From Toxoplasma gondii ME49 (Eukaryota; Apicomplexa; Conoidasida; Eucoccidiorida; Sarcocystidae): a DNA stretch of 64,000 bases. Where the stretch lies: the NCBI RefSeq assembly GCF_000006565.2, contig NC_031475.1, positions 4,044,522 to 4,108,521 on the forward strand. The letters run 5' to 3'. The position numbers were made by a program, and so were the translations under genes. Under the pieces are notes generated by a model that saw nothing but the letters and a program-made list of their open reading frames with translations, ran no database searches and was not told where the DNA came from. Of the stretch, positions 26,101 through 37,089 are shown one piece after another. The stretch's first letter is position 1. Each line of letters starts with the position of its first letter.

Positions 26101-29100
26101 ACGCAGCAACTTCACTTCTTCAAGGTGAGATGAAAGGAAGTTGAAGTTGAAAAAGAGAGAGAAAAGGACCTTTGTCAACGGGGAGAAGGTGAGAGCAGAA
26201 GCTCAGACGGAATTCGCGATCGTCGCTGCTTCGTGGTGTCTGCATGAAAAGGTCTTTCCGTGTCTCGGATTTGCTTGCCGATCTGCTGTATGCTTGCTTC
26301 GTTTATGGTCTTGTCTGTTCTTCTTTCTCTCGTGAATCCTTTCTCTGGCTAGCTGTCACTGTGTCTCGCTTCCTTCTTCTCTCTCAGTCCTTTCGTTCTC
26401 TTTCGTGTGCACTGCTGTTCACCTTCCTTTCTTTTTCGTTCTCGTCGGTGTTCACTTTTATCCCTCATTCTTCCGTACTCTGTTCGGCCTCTTTTCGCTC
26501 GCCTTTTCTGTCACTGTTTCCTTGTGTCTGCCTCGGTTCGCTGCGATGTTCGACTCTCCTTTGTCTCTGCCTTTCGCGTCTCGTCTCAGGCAGGATCGCC
26601 GCCTGTCCTCTGCCTCGTTGATCTTCCTGGCTACGGGTTTGCAAAAGCAGCCGCAGCCACTCGCCTTCAGTGGACTGAGTTTTCTCTCTACTACCTCAAG
26701 ACGCGCAAGTACGATCCCAACTCTCACCACGCATGCACCTGCATCAAAAGAAGGAAACGCGACTCTTCTTCTCAACTCTCTCTGACTGTTTATCCCTGCG
26801 CATGTGCGACGCCCCAGACTGTGCGGTAGAGACTGCGAGGCAACGATGTACGCTCGTGAGTGGATGGGCAGTCGACCAGACACTTGAGTGAGGAGCTTTG
26901 ACAGAGTCTCTGTCCTCGATGTAGGTTGCAGAAGACAGAAAGGTACTGCAACGGCCGGTTGGGCAGAGGCAGGACTGACTCACAGTGTGGCGACGCTGCA
27001 TGTCTTGCTAGATCTGTATGCTTGTGAAGCGTGTCTCGCAGCGAGGAAGCTGTATGAGTGGGAACCAGTCGCTTTCGGGGGGGCTGAGGGTGTCTGTAGT
27101 CCACACTCTCTCACTCTCTCACTCTAACTCTCTCACTCTCTCACTGTAACTCTCTCACTCTCACACTCTCACTCTCTCATTCTCACTCTCTCACTCTCAC
27201 GACATGCGTATTTCGCATGCGAACCAATATATAGGTGTACATCCATACGAGGCAGAGAAAGGCGCGTAGGCGACGCATGCATGTATGCGCGTTGTTGCGT
27301 GTATGAGAGAGTCCTGAGTCGTCGAGGTTCTCATCACAAAACTCAGACAAGACAGAATTGTTCTGTTTTTCTCTCGGAAGCCCGCAAGGCGTCAATAGTC
27401 CAACGGTTAGGATACCTGCCTTCCAAGCAGGTGACCCGGGTTCGACTCCCGGTTGACGCAACTTGTGGACAAAACGTGGGAGAGTTTGTGTTCTTCCTCT
27501 TGGGCCATATGTGTGTCTGGTCGCATGTTTTGACTGTCACCACACTCCGTCGCAACTTTTCTTTCATATTTGGTCGAACATCTTCCGCTTTGCTCCCTCG
27601 TCTTCGCGTCGCCTCGCTCCCGTCTCTGCCCTGAACCCCGACGCTGTCCCTCGGCTCCCTACGCTGCTCGTCAGCGAACCTCCGTTTGCTCTGCCCATAA
27701 GGACCTTGTCACTCTGCGCAACACTGCAGCAAAACGCAAAAGGGATTTGCTTCAGAGAATCCTGCGAACAACAGAGAGGCCGCAGCAGCCTGCAGACGAT
27801 CTAAAAGTCGTGAACCTGTGAAAGGTGGACTCGTTTCCACGTGTGTGAATCTCCTTATAACAAGAGAAGTCCGCGTTCTTTCTTCTTTGCCGTTCTTGTT
27901 TTCTCGGTCTTTTCACTGTTTCAAATGTCCTCTTGATGCCGTTTCGCCGCACCCTTCTGAGATACTGATGCGTATCAGAACCCCCCCTATATATATATAT
28001 ATATATATATGTGTGTATGTATAAGTAGGTACAGGATGACTCGTGGAGTGTTTGCTTTCGTCTGTCTGTGACTTTTGCTTTCCGTCGTCTTTTCGAGAAA
28101 CCTAGAGATTTCAACCTTGGAAGTCCTGCGGGTCGCCAGCCGTAGGAGGCGCGTTCTTTTGCAGTGACGTAGGCATTCTCATGGAGTCGCGTGATGAGTC
28201 TGTTTCAGCGGGAGGCAGGGGACAGAGAGGGGCATCGTTTCTGTGTCTTTCGTCTTCTCTCATCACTTTTCCATTCTTCGTTTTCTGTCTGCCTGGCTAG
28301 AAACCTGCGGCGCGTGTTTGTTCTCGTCGATGCGCGACATGGTCTGAAGGAGAGCGACAAAGAGATGCTGCATTTCCTTCATCGCTGGGGAGTGAGCTGG
28401 CAAATTGTCTTGACCAAGGCGGACTTGGTCAAGCCGAAAGACCTCGTGAAGACGCTCATGCTGGTGAGAACAACTGTCTGTTGGGGTTGCAGTTCTTCGC
28501 TCTTGACTCGTGTCTTCGTCTTTGTTTCGTTTCAGAAACACAGCTTGCCACAAGGACCAGTTCTTTCTTCCTGACTGTGTCCGTTTCTCCATTTCCACTA
28601 GCTGTCTCTTTCTCGCTCTCCAGTTCAACTTCTTTTCCGGCGCTTCGCGTGCTCCGTCTCTTTCCTCTCTTCTCGACGCCTTGAGAGTGACTGTCGCCCG
28701 CTTTTTCTCTCTGCCTCGCTTTTTCTGTGTTGCCTTTTCCTTGCGTCTTTGGTGACCTCTATCCGGCGTATATTCGAACACTCAGCCGTCGTGCACAAGA
28801 GGTCCAAACGTTGTGGCATGCGCTCTGGAGCCCTCCGCTCCCTGTGTCTGTCTCTCCAGTGGCTGTCGCTGCGGACGCAGCCGGTTGCTCTCGTTGCTCT
28901 CATCCAGACATAAATACCTCTTGTCTGTTGATACGAGATGTGCAGCGGCTTTTCTCTTTCTGCAGCAACTATCACCTCAACTGTGCTCTGCTTTCAGTAG
29001 AGCGTGTCTCCGGGAAACACCCTTCACAGAGACATAGGTACACGAATCTTCGCCGTTTTTGTCCTTTCCAGGTGAAAGAAGACGCCAAGGCCTTCAGACA

Positions 29101-32100
29101 CCAAGCTGCAGACCCCATCGCCGTCAGCGCTTTGAGGCATCAAGCTCTTGATGTTTTGAGGCGCGAGATGGACGAGCTGAAAATCGACAAAGAAATTGTC
29201 AAACACGGCATTCGCGTGCGGGTACGACTCTTCAAAGGCCAAGAGCCTTACAGACCCATGAAGGCGAAAAACAAAGAACGACGGCCTCTTCGCGAAGGGC
29301 GTGATCGAGACTCCCCTGCTGCAGCAAACCGCACTGGCTTCTCCTCTCGGAGAACGTTGCTCTGTCCGAATATAAGCCGAATCGCGGTGTGTTTGCGGAG
29401 AGGCAACTGAGAGCGAGTGGCGAGGTCTGTTTGGGCCGAGTGTTTCTTTTGTTCGTGTCCGCGTGTCTCTCTTTGCATTTTTTATCTTCGAGTCCGCCCT
29501 CAAGCCCGCACAACTTTTCTCTTCGTAGGCTTCGTTTCTCTCTTCCGCTTCATGGGTTTGAGTTTTCCGCGTGCGGTCTTTTGTCAGATCCACAGCAAAC
29601 TGGAAGAGCGGCGACTGCGGCAGCAACTGAAGGCCGCGAAGAAGAAGGCGGCGAAGGGCCAGGAGAGGCGAGAAGAAGAAACAGAGCGTTTGCTCACTCA
29701 GCCCTCTGTGTGGGCCATGGCTGCAGGCAAAGGCGCACATGTCGAATCTCAACAAGCAGTCGACGGCACCGAAACAGACTCGTCTTCGATCGTGGAGCGC
29801 GCGCGGAGACGGTGGAATCTTGACGAGTCTTCCTCGCAGGGAGAAGCGATGTCGGGGAATGTCGATTCAGAACATTTGAGAGAGCGAGGAGGCTCGGAAG
29901 ATACAGGAGACAAGGAACAGCTCTCTTTAGACGCCTTCATCGAGTGCACAGAAGTCGGTCGAGGAAGCTGGCACCACCGCCACAGCCTGGAGACCACGGA
30001 GGAGCTTCTTCTTTCAGCCTCAAGTGCTTTCTCAGAATCGCCTCCCCTTGCTGCGAATGCCGACTCACGGGAAGAAGCAACGCATGCACTCAAGGATGGG
30101 TGGAACTCTGAGGGCGAGTCGCCACAACTTCTCGGCCGAAAGAGAAGCAGACGACGAGCAAGCGGCCGGCTTCCTTCCTCGAGACAGGAAGAGCCTTTTC
30201 TGTCTCCTTCTCCGGCTTTCTTCGCAGCTGCCGATGCAGCCGCTGAACTCGCTCTGGGCTTGTCTCCTTCTGGCTCAAAAGAAGATGGAACGCGTCTTGG
30301 TGAAAGTGCGTCGAGAGAGTCTCTGGACTCCGGTGGAAAAGCAGAGCCGCGCGAAGGCGTCTCCAGAAACGCCCCCATGTCCCCGTTGAGTTCCCTTTCT
30401 GCTGTGTCTCCGCCTTCTTCCGTTCTTGCTTCTTCTCCCCCAGTCGTCGATGTTCACGCAGGCGTGTCTTCTCTGGTGAGAGGCGAGGAATACGATGGAC
30501 TGCGACCTCCACCGTCGTCCGTCGCTGTGAATTTCGACTTGTCGGGATGCCCAGAGGTCTCCCGGCAAAGCGTGAGTCACGCCAGCGAGGAGAGAGAAGA
30601 AGTTGAAAGCAAAGGAGGTGGCGAAGGAACACAGACGATGAGAACTTCGAGCTACGAAACCGAGGGCAGGTTCCCGCTTCAACTGAGTCGGCATGCGCCC
30701 AAGAGCGAGGACAAGGGCCAGCCAGATCAATCCGAGTTCCCTTTCCTGACTGACGCTTCGTCTTCTGAGCTGGACTCTCTCCTTTCCTCCGAGTCGCTCG
30801 ACGACGACGAAGATCCTTCCTGCGTGCTTCACCGCTCGATGCAGGGATTCCGTGCCTCTGCTTCTTCCTCCCAGACGGAGAGTCTGCTCTCTCGCGCGGC
30901 CTCTGTCCGTCTGAGACGAGCTGTGGAAGAGACGAAGGAAATCTGTCAGAACCACTGGCGGGCCGAGCGAATGGGGAAAACGAGTGTGGCTTTTGAACTG
31001 ACGGAGAAGGCGTCGTCTGCAGCGGAAGAAGACGAAAACGACGACGAGTCTCCCTCGTCGTCATTTCCTTCCCTTGCCGCGGCGCGTCAGGCTGCGAGCG
31101 CGCGAAAGAGGCAGACAACTTCTGGAGTCTCGCCGCGACTCTCAGGCGTCGCATTGGGACAGAAAGGCGACGTACTCCTCCTGGAAGATGCAGGGTCGCA
31201 CACAGGCGGCGGCGCCTCTGCGGCAGGCCGCCGCGGGAGACACCAAAGGCGAAACCTCGCGGGTGAGGAGAGTGGAGGATTTGGCCTCGCAGATCCCCTT
31301 GAACAAGCACCCGAGCCGGGAAGGTACACCGGCGACTACGAACGCGACATGCGCCAGTCCTGGGACCGACGCAAACGAATGGAGCTGGACGACCTAGGTA
31401 AGTTGAGAACGCGACTTCTTCCACCTTTGGGTTGCGTGTGTCTGTGTTTGTAACTCGAACAAGAATCTGCTCTGAATGCCGCAGTGGTGTGGACTGGGTG
31501 GTGTTCCGTTGAAGAGGAGATCCAAACTTCGACACAGGCACTCTCAAGGGACCTTGAAGAAGTTCACGAACGGAGAGCCTGCAAGAAGAAATGCCCTTCT
31601 TCCCACAGATGCTGAAGCGATCTCAGGAAACTCTGTGTCTCAGAAACAATATGTTCTACGAACTAGGAAAGAGCACTCATCGCGACAGATGGGGAGAGTC
31701 AACAGCCGTATGTGACCGACAAGATGCTGAATGCTAGCACATGCACAGGATGCTTCTGAACTGTCTCTACACGCGAAAGTGACACCTGCAACTAGTCGGA
31801 GTCCGTATTTGACAAATCCGGTTGCGAGCGGCAGGCCGAGTTTCACACAAAATTCGTCTTGGGGGAAGTAAAGATGTTGTGAATTGGACTTCTCGTATGC
31901 AGTCTGCTCAGCTCTTGTTCGGTAGAGTGTGCTGCGGAGGCAACGCCCGCGAGAGGGGACGGCGTCCGAGGGAGCGTATCAGTCTCTGGGGATCCAGTTG
32001 TTTGCACAGTTGTTTGAGGAACGGAATTCACTGGAGGCTTTCTTATTGAGCAAGCGTTCCTGACTGGGTTCTAAATGACGCCGTTTCTGCTCCATCGCCG

Positions 32101-34528
32101 GTCCGAGCCCCCGTCAACTCCTTTGAGTTTCACGCTCAGTATCCTCGGCGGATGTGGCGACAGTGGTCGACGCACATGACTCGCAAGTCCTGTTTTTGTG
32201 TCGCGTCTGGTCCGCGAAAGCTCGCTTCTCCAAGACCAAGAGTTTGATTCTCTCTTGTTTCAACTGACGAGGGTTCTTCTTTCCACTGTGTGCAATTGCT
32301 TTTTTTCCTCGTCTTCTTTGTCAAGGTAACATCCCGGCGCGTCCTCTGAGGCTCGACAGTCGCAGTTCTGAAGAGCTGCAGCGGCCAGCTGAACGCCCGA
32401 GGCCGTTCTGGCGCCGGAGGAAAGGTAATGTTTTTTTGGCGCGTGCTTGGGTTCGGTCTCGAAGTTGAAAGATGAAACACTCTGTTCGATATCAAAAGCG
32501 ATGTGCAAACATACAACTCGTGAGAAACACGTTTTTACGTTTCACCTGCACATATGCATATATGTACATACATGTACATATATGTATATGTATATATATA
32601 TAGAGAGAGATATATAGATATATACATATATGCATGCATATGCGTTTCTGTCAGATGATCGGTATGGTCTATTGAGATACGCGAGGTTTCTTCTCTTCGA
32701 TTTCATGCGTTTCCTTAGGCGGCGAAACTGTGGCTGTTCAGTTAAGCAGGAAGTTCAGGTTTCAGGTCGTATGTTTCCGGGGTTTGTGGCGTTTTGGTGC
32801 CTGTGGATAAATGAGCGTATGCCTGCATGCGTGCATATGGGTGTTTATGCGTCTCTGAGTGGTGTATGCATCAGTTGTCAAGTAGCTGTGTTTCTTCTTG
32901 TTCCCAGAAGCGGATGCGGCGGCCCTTTCGGCTGAAGCTGGATTCATTGGCCTCGATCCAAAGGCGCTGCAGAGACCCGTGCGAGGCATCCAGAAGCGAA
33001 AGCTTCTCAGACGCCTCAGTCGCATGCGCCTCCACCATCTTCGGCTGCAGCCAGAGAGCGTGTCTAAGAGACTCGTGGCGAGCGTCGGAAAAGAGGCCAA
33101 GGCCGACTTTACAGCTCCAGGGATCATTGCGAAGGAGGAACACAAGAAGGGAGGCAAGAATTACACCTGGGAAGAAGCGATGAGGAAGTGGAAGCGATGG
33201 GCGCGGAAACACAAAGCGGATGCAGCGTAAGTCGAGGAGCGTAAAAGACAAACGAAGTGTAAACTTTTGAGACGTGTCTTCACGCAGCGGTAGCGTACGA
33301 AAGGGATATCGCAGTTGAGAGGGGGAAAAGGATGTACGGCCAAGTGGGTCGGGAACAAAGAAGTGTATATTCAAGTAGGAGGAATGAAGGAACGAAACCG
33401 AAATGGTTTTCCAGAAACGCCTCTCAGATTCGTAGGGCGCGCACGGAATTGAACCATGAACCTGCCGATCTGCAGTCGGCCGCTCTACCATTGAGCTACA
33501 CACCCGCGGGGAAAGTCGAGATAACCACGAGAGGGGATCAGCGCAAGAAAAAACGATGGAAGGTTTTTTTTGCAGCTGGTTTTTCTCGTGGAGAGAGTCC
33601 TTGTATGATGGAGGTCTTAAGTTCCGGAGTCGAGCCCATTTTGACCGTTGTCAGGAGCAGGTCGGGCGTGGATCATCTACGAGCCGAAAAAGAGACTGTC
33701 TCGAGTTAACGCCGATGTAGTGTTTTCTTTCCACAGACGTAAATCCCTGATGCCAAGAAGTACCTTTGTTCAACAACCGCTTGTGGCGGAAATCGCGGTT
33801 CCCTGTCTTGGTGACGTTTCGGCTTGCGTGCTTGTGTCGATTATCAGGGTGTACGGGCGCCCCAACAAACGACAACTCCTAGAAGAGCAAATGTAAGTCA
33901 GACAAGAACAGCCGTGCTTGAGGACCTAGCATCGAACAGCAAAATATAACTAGCGGAAACTGTTGCGTCCCATATGAGCTGTGTTTTAGACGTGTCACGT
34001 TTCTACTTGGGTGCTCTCGGTGTTCGTACTTTTTGCAGGAACGTCTCATTTTTTCTTTGCCTTCTAGAGGAAGTTTCGTGCAAATGTTCTGGAGCCAGCA
34101 TTCGGGGGGCACCTGCGTGTTTATGTTTTCCACGCTTTTCTCTCTTTCTTGCTGTGTGCCCCTCTTCGGGTGTTAGTGTGTGCAGTTCTCTTTCCGGCGG
34201 TGCTTGTCGTTGCTGTGTTCGTTTCAGGCAAATGGTGGAGCGGAAACTTTTCCGGCAGAGAGTGGCAATGACGAAGAAGGAACAGAATGAGGCACCTGGC
34301 GCCGGGTTAGTTCGTGAGTTCAAACGACGGAAACGCGAGGCTCGGGAGTTGGCCAGGGGCCTTGAAGCATCGCAAAACGGCTCGAGTCATGGTTCTGTGG
34401 CCGTGAAGACTAAGAAGCAGAGCCCGAGGTCCAGACGCTTGCAAAGGAAAAATGAAAAGAAACTCGCTGAACTCGAGGCCTTTAGGGAGTGGAAAATCCA
34501 GCAAGACAATCGAAGACGTGGTCGATGA
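23166..34528 (+). CDS. EngB/YihA (YsxC)-family ribosome-biogenesis GTPase with long N- and C-terminal extensions
   Basis: EngB GTPases assist large-subunit ribosome assembly in bacteria and organelles. Twelve exons join in phase: 23166-24410, 24787-24861, 25257-25382, 26002-26124, 26590-26708, 28301-28463, 29072-29221, 29588-31397, 32326-32424, 32908-33226, 33848-33892 and 34228-34528 (about 1524 residues). All five G motifs are present and split between exons: G1 GRSNVGKS (about residue 487), G2 SRPGTTQ, G3 DLPGYG (about 534), G4 TKAD (about 601) and G5 VSAL (about 635). The family hallmark LPE before [13 protein letters not shown] spans the exon 3/4 junction. The start [20 protein letters not shown] is Arg/Ser-rich and acid-poor, so I infer import into mitochondrion or apicoplast. 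Beyond the GTPase, about 860 residues follow: acidic/Ser-rich exon 8, then basic helical exons 10-12. Uncertain points: exon 2 inclusion, exon 3 start (25193 is an alternative in another phase), and exon 11 start (33737 also fits the phase). Two tRNA genes sit in its introns. Confidence 0.85.
27102..27200 (+). repeat. (CTCTCA)n minisatellite
   Basis: About 100 bases of CTCTCACT-type repeats with scattered AA and GT interruptions, in the EngB-like intron between exons 5 and 6, roughly 190 bases upstream of the tRNA-Gly. Confidence 0.9.
27389..27460 (+). tRNA. tRNA-Gly (anticodon UCC)
   Basis: A 72-base cloverleaf. The acceptor arms GCGTCAA and TTGACGC pair fully, with discriminator A. The anticodon stem CCTGC/GCAGG encloses loop CTTCCAA, giving TCC at 27422-27424. 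The T arm holds GGTTCGACTCC (B box) and the D arm region holds the A box. No CCA is encoded and there is no intron, as expected for a nuclear tRNA gene. It lies in sense orientation inside the 1.6-kb intron between exons 5 and 6 of the EngB-like gene. Confidence 0.95.
27988..28020. repeat. (TA)n(TG)n microsatellite in intron
   Basis: A CCCCCCC run is followed by about 22 bases of TA repeat and then GTGTGTATG, in the same intron as the tRNA-Gly. Confidence 0.85.
32551..32641. repeat. TATATG/TACATA-rich microsatellite in intron
   Basis: Compound AT-rich repeat (TATGTACATA and TATAGA units, ending in TGCATGCATATG) in the intron between exons 9 and 10 of the EngB-like gene. Confidence 0.8.
33434..33505 (-). 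tRNA. tRNA-Cys (anticodon GCA)
   Basis: A 72-base cloverleaf on the minus strand. The acceptor arms GGGTGTG and CGCGCCC pair with two G-U steps; the discriminator base (33434) is U, the usual identity element for cysteine tRNA. The anticodon stem GCCGA/TCGGC encloses loop CTGCAGA, giving GCA at 33473-33471. The B-box sequence GGTTCAATTCC is present. No intron or CCA is encoded. It lies antisense inside the 621-base intron between exons 10 and 11 of the EngB-like gene. Confidence 0.95.
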
Positions 34529-35844
34529 CACACGCGACAGCGACAGTTGTTGAGAGTCAAAACTCCGGGGTGTCGTTGCATGGAACCAAGTCCTTCGACA
34601 CGCGCCAAACATATGGCCCCTGAGAACCAGGCGACCGAGAAAGAAGAACCGATACAAAACTTGTGGCTTTCCTGTTAACTTACGGGGTGGCCATTCTCGG
34701 GGATTCTCTCTTGGGTCCTGCCTTTGATCGTGTTTTGCGTCCATTTCCCTCTTCGGTTCACATTTGACGCTTTACGCTCATCGTAAACAGAGAAGCACTG
34801 CAGGACAGCATATTTATGTAAACAAATTTGCGTGAGCATACCTGTTGATACACACGCTTATGGATATAGCAGGTCGGCCTAGGTGGGCTCGCAAGCTGTT
34901 CAACTCGTCCCCATACACGAAGGTTCGTTGAGCACCGCAACGACGCCCATTCCTGCCCCGTCAAGGACAGGAACTACTATCTGCTTTGCGGAAACGGAAC
35001 AGTGGTCTCGCAGTAGCAACCTTGCGTTATGAAACTTGGGGACTGAGCTGCAGTTCGGACTGGCTTTGCGTGCTGGACTTTCAGACGGGCTAAGCATACT
35101 TTGGTGCTGGAATAACTCGTCCCTGTGACTGATCTACATCTGAAAAATGCCTTGCCAGACAAGACAGTGGTCTCAGTGGTACAAGCAATGAGGCACCCCG
35201 GCGAATTCTCTTTTGACACTCGGTCTTCCACTATTTTCGTCTAGTGCGGTTACTGTCCACAACGACAACATTTCAAAGAATTTCCATAGAGAAATTTCCC
35301 GCTGCGTCGATATGGCTTTTTGATCAGCCGGCAGCTGTCCTATGTGTGTCCGGTACGGGAAGCACGCTTCAGCAAAGCAGCTGTCTTTTAACCCCAGAGA
35401 AGAAGCAACTAACCGCAGAAATCGCACTTGACGCTAAGCGCACTCCCCAGACTTTGGTGTCCTGCACTTAGACGCTTGCGTTGAAGATCTTGCAGGAACG
35501 TTAACTCTCTTTCTGTTAAGTGCACTGCTTGCACTGGCAGCGCTTGGCTAATCAGCAGTGTAATGAACATGATGGTCATCTCACAGCAGAACATCGCATT
35601 GCACAGTCTCGTTTGATTCGCTTCTCATCTCGTGTAGTGCGATCTTTAGTCCTGCAACATTTACATGTTGGGTTATAACTTTTTTTCAAAGGCGTTGCAA
35701 CACGATGCCTCTGGCAATGCAAGGTACGACCCAGCGAATCAGTGAGAGGAAAAGTACCGGTTGTCTACAATGCGAACGGAGCACAATCAATTAAAAGGTT
35801 TGTTTAAACACGGATTCATTATTCAACACCGTGTTTCGACTTCG

Positions 35845-35978
35845 TACCAACTGTTGTATTGTGGCATGTAAATTATGTACGTACGAGAGTTATTCCCCAA
35901 CAATCGGATCGTGCTGGCTAGGTGAACCAATCATGTTCCATAAATAGAATCAGTGAAAGCTCTTTTGTTTTCCGTAGA
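35845..35978 (+). repeat. Dispersed repeat, copy A
   Basis: About 134 bases align in the same orientation with 41104-41238. By eye about three quarters of bases match, with shared blocks such as ATCGTG-TTGGC/CTGGC, the CCATAAATAGAATC/TTATAAATACAATC pair and TGAAAGCTC. Identity is estimated visually, not computed. Confidence 0.7.
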
Positions 35979-36269
35979 CGGAGTTATATTTTGAATTATC
36001 TTCACTCCCATGATCTAGGGTAAGTCAACGTTGAAACGTATCCAGCATAAAATGTACGCGTAATGCAGAATTTCTTCTATGTTATGTCAATCAAATAAGC
36101 TTCCTCGTTGTTGTTTGATGATAGCTTACCACAATCCGTGACACCGAAAATAATCAGATATGGAACTCCGTCCATGGAAATCGAAAAAGGTTTAACGAAA
36201 TCCGTAGTACCTGTCGCGTTGCCTAAGAAAACCTTAAAAATGGTTATGATTCAGGGTAATTAAAGATGC

Positions 36270-36803
36270 TCAAGGTCTAACCGTCAGGCCATTTCTATCC
36301 TCATGTTCACAGTTATGTTTGTAAAGGTTTTTAATAAGCGCTAAGCGAGGAGACGAATCAACTTCCGCGTACATTGAACCGCACCTGCGACAAAGGTCAA
36401 TCACACATGCGAATTCCAGGTTTTCCATGAAGTCCAATTGTAGGGAAAGGCTGTCGCTTTCACAGGTATGTCTCTGTATCATACCCTCATATCGGTTTCT
36501 AACGATAGAGGTAAATACAGACTGTTCCGGTTGTCTGAGTGACGCATCCCTGTCCCCGAAATTATATAGTGTCACGAAGATTTCCCCAGTTCTGCGATGT
36601 AGAAGAATGTAAAATAATGACTTGCAGGCCGCGCTTTCCTTTGCTCTAGCGACGCAGAAGCAAAGTCTTATTGCGACGGTGTTTTTTATATCTGGTACGT
36701 CGCAAGTCAGGAAACGATGGCTGCAACTGGGGCCCGTATTATCGCATTTGGAAGGCGTGGTACAGTTTATCTTTTTATTTTGGGCAGTATTCAGCAAAGA
36801 CAA
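36270..36803 (-). other. Unassigned AT-rich open frame (possible exon or gene fragment)
   Basis: A 177-codon frame on the minus strand with no ATG near its beginning (it opens with TTG). It could enter by splicing at an acceptor near 36628 (GCCTGCAAG). Its translation has varied, protein-like composition, for example GEIFVTLYNFGDRDASLRQP and CVIDLCRRCGSMYAEVDSSP, without the Ser/Arg bias of its neighbours. No partner exon was found, and a plus-strand gene starts just upstream at 37090. It may be a decayed gene or an element fragment, or chance. Confidence 0.25.
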
Positions 36804-37089
36804 ATCTCATCCAGATTGCCTTCGCGTTCTTTGCCACGCGTCAGTTTTCTGTCTATTGAGCAACGAAGCCAGATTTCAGCAGAACAAGAGTTTCTGTGGA
36901 ACATGCAACGAGCGTCGGCGACCTGTACAATCTTGTAGAGCCAACCCTCCCGCTTGCGTAAAACGCATGCTAGCCCCGACATTTTTCTTTCCTGTGCCTC
37001 TGTTTTTGTGCGACCCGTGCTTCGCTTTCGCTAACAAGAGAAAGGCTTGTGGCTTTTTTTCCTGTGATTTTCTGCTTCGCTCTCCCGAA

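Larger units (their letters stand above)
34529..37089. other. AT-richer gap with possible gene or element remnants
   Basis: After the EngB-like stop the sequence becomes more AT-rich, especially 35.6-36.6 kb. It contains one copy of a dispersed repeat (35845-35978). It also has several short minus-strand frames with protein-like composition: 35097-34900, an ATG frame whose segment around QIVVPVLDGAGMGVVAVLNE faintly recalls a GAF domain, and the longer frame at 36270-36803. None has a supported start and splice pattern, so no gene is called. Confidence 0.35.
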
